Below, one piece after another: positions 63,319 to 64,000 of a stretch of 64,000 nucleotides of DNA. A program made the position numbers and the translations under genes. A model generated the notes under the pieces. The model worked only from the letters and a program-made list of their open reading frames with translations. It did no database searches and had not been told where the DNA came from. This stretch comes from G963691835 sp963691835 (GTDB lineage Bacteria > Pseudomonadota > Alphaproteobacteria > Thalassobaculales > Thalassobaculaceae). The DNA lies in the NCBI GenBank assembly GCA_963691835.1, contig OY829383.1, positions 1,612,001 to 1,676,000 of the forward strand, in the 5' to 3' direction. Position 1 is the stretch's first letter; every line of letters begins with the position of its first letter.

Positions 63319-64000
63319 TCAGACGCCCCAGGTACCGCCATTGATCTCGATCACCTGACCCGAGATGTAGCCGGACGCCTTCTCGGACGCGAGGAAGAGC
63401 AAGGCGCCCGCGCATTCCTCGTCACGTCCGACGCGCCCCATGGGAATGGGGGCGGCCAGCTTCTCCATGATCTCCGGCGGCGTATGCCGCTCATGGATCG
63501 GGGTGGCGATGACGCCCGGCGAGATCGCATTGACCCGGATGCCATCCTTGGCGTGCGCCGTCGCAAGCCCGCGAGTGAGGGAGGCGACATAGGCCTTCGA
63601 GGCGGCGTACCAGTGAAGTCCGGCCGACCCTCCCGTCCGGGCGGCGATGGAGGAGAGATTGATGATGCTGCCACCGCCGGCTTCCCGCATCAGCGGCACC
63701 GCGGCCCGGCATCCGGCGATCACGCTCAAGGCGTTGACCTGGAAGACATCGAGAACAAAGGCGTCCTCCACATCCTCCAGCGCCTGCCAGCCGATGGGAT
63801 CGCCCGCGTTGTTGATCAGCACGTCCACTGCACCAAACGCCTTATGGGTCTCACGGACAAGGCTTTCCACAAGGGCCGTGTCCCGAACATCCCCGAAAAG
63901 CGTGATCGCTTCGCCACCACCGGCACGGACCTTACCGGCTACCGCTTCCGCCCAGTCCCGGTTGCGATTGCCATGCACGGCAACCTTCGCCCCCCGCTCA
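63319..64000 (-). CDS. SDR family oxidoreductase, 5' end outside the window
   Basis: The visible 226 or so residues are the body of a short-chain dehydrogenase: GAVDVLINNAGDPIGW, the catalytic Ser and Tyr-x3-Lys (INLSSIAARTGGSAGLHWYAASKAYVASL), RVNAISPGVIATPI and GQVIEINGGTWGV. The glycine-rich NAD-binding start is missing because the frame continues past position 63978 (ERGAKVAVHGN) to the window edge. It is convergent with betB (14-base gap). Confidence 0.9.
   Translation of the reverse strand, partial: ERGAKVAVHGNRNRDWAEAVAGKVRAGGGEAITLFGDVRDTALVESLVRETHKAFGAVDVLINNAGDPIGWQALEDVEDAFVLDVFQVNALSVIAGCRAAVPLMREAGGGSIINLSSIAARTGGSAGLHWYAASKAYVASLTRGLATAHAKDGIRVNAISPGVIATPIHERHTPPEIMEKLAAPIPMGRVGRDEECAGALLFLASEKASGYISGQVIEINGGTWGV

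Overview
This window is a gene-dense, GC-rich (third-position-GC biased) piece of a bacterial chromosome. Gene content and order point to an alphaproteobacterium of a Rhodospirillales-like type. The pointers are: the block tlpA-like / argH / lptM-like lipoprotein / lysA / TIGR02302-type protein; the SRP RNA followed by dnaX-ybaB-recR; an ECF11-type rpoE-chrR pair; crcB-rluC-HAD; comF-grxC-nitrilase; and the Kdo/lipid A set (DUF374, waaA, lpxK). I see no IS element, prophage, CRISPR array, rRNA or tRNA.

Layout: 1-2.6 kb holds two overlapping glycosyltransferases (GT4, GT9) and a RidA protein. 2.6-5.4 kb holds etfB-etfA and a 3-hydroxyacyl-CoA dehydrogenase. 5.4-8.7 kb holds a methyltransferase, an orphan 64-residue protein behind an AT-rich dyad, a P-loop kinase and a PAS/GGDEF-like/EAL protein. 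8.9-12.1 kb holds the SRP RNA and dnaX-ybaB-recR. 12-16.5 kb holds a DMT exporter, a carboxymuconolactone decarboxylase-like protein, a 3-hydroxyisobutyrate-dehydrogenase-like protein, a DUF5939-type nucleotide cyclase cut by an in-frame TAG, and a TlpA-like thioredoxin. 16.5-22.3 kb holds argH, an lptM-like lipoprotein, lysA and the TIGR02302-type membrane protein. 22.3-27.5 kb holds a highly structured leader with a candidate 13-residue leader peptide, an ABC exporter and a pair of M16 peptidases. 27.6-31 kb holds a ureidoglycolate lyase, an ammonium-transporter/histidine-kinase fusion and a translationally overlapping PPOX flavoprotein. 31-39 kb holds a GGDEF/EAL membrane protein with a shortened EAL domain, a dihydroorotase-family protein, HAD-rluC-crcB-DUF1028 and an amidohydrolase. 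39-43.2 kb holds chrR-rpoE with a good ECF11 promoter, an IalB-like exported protein, rlmN and a Bax-inhibitor-1 family protein. 43.2-50.7 kb holds hutH, a tandem glycine riboswitch with gcvT-gcvH-gcvP, and a radical SAM/SPASM protein. 50.7-54 kb holds phaB, phaA and a D-2-hydroxyacid dehydrogenase. 54-58.6 kb holds ada, a DHDPS-family aldolase, comF, grxC and a nitrilase-family amidase. 58.6-64 kb holds lpxK-waaA-DUF374, betB and an SDR that runs off the end.

Most of this is housekeeping. The parts most likely to repay work are: the Amt-histidine kinase fusion with its repeat-rich upstream region and overlapping partner gene; the leader in front of the ABC exporter, where a short ORF ends in the loop of a hairpin and other mutually exclusive stems are visible; the TAG-interrupted cyclase; the EAL domain lacking about 29 residues; the comF start codon sitting in the tail of a terminator hairpin; and the orphan small ORF with an 18-bp operator-like dyad. 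All calls come from reading the sequence and family knowledge; no database search was run.
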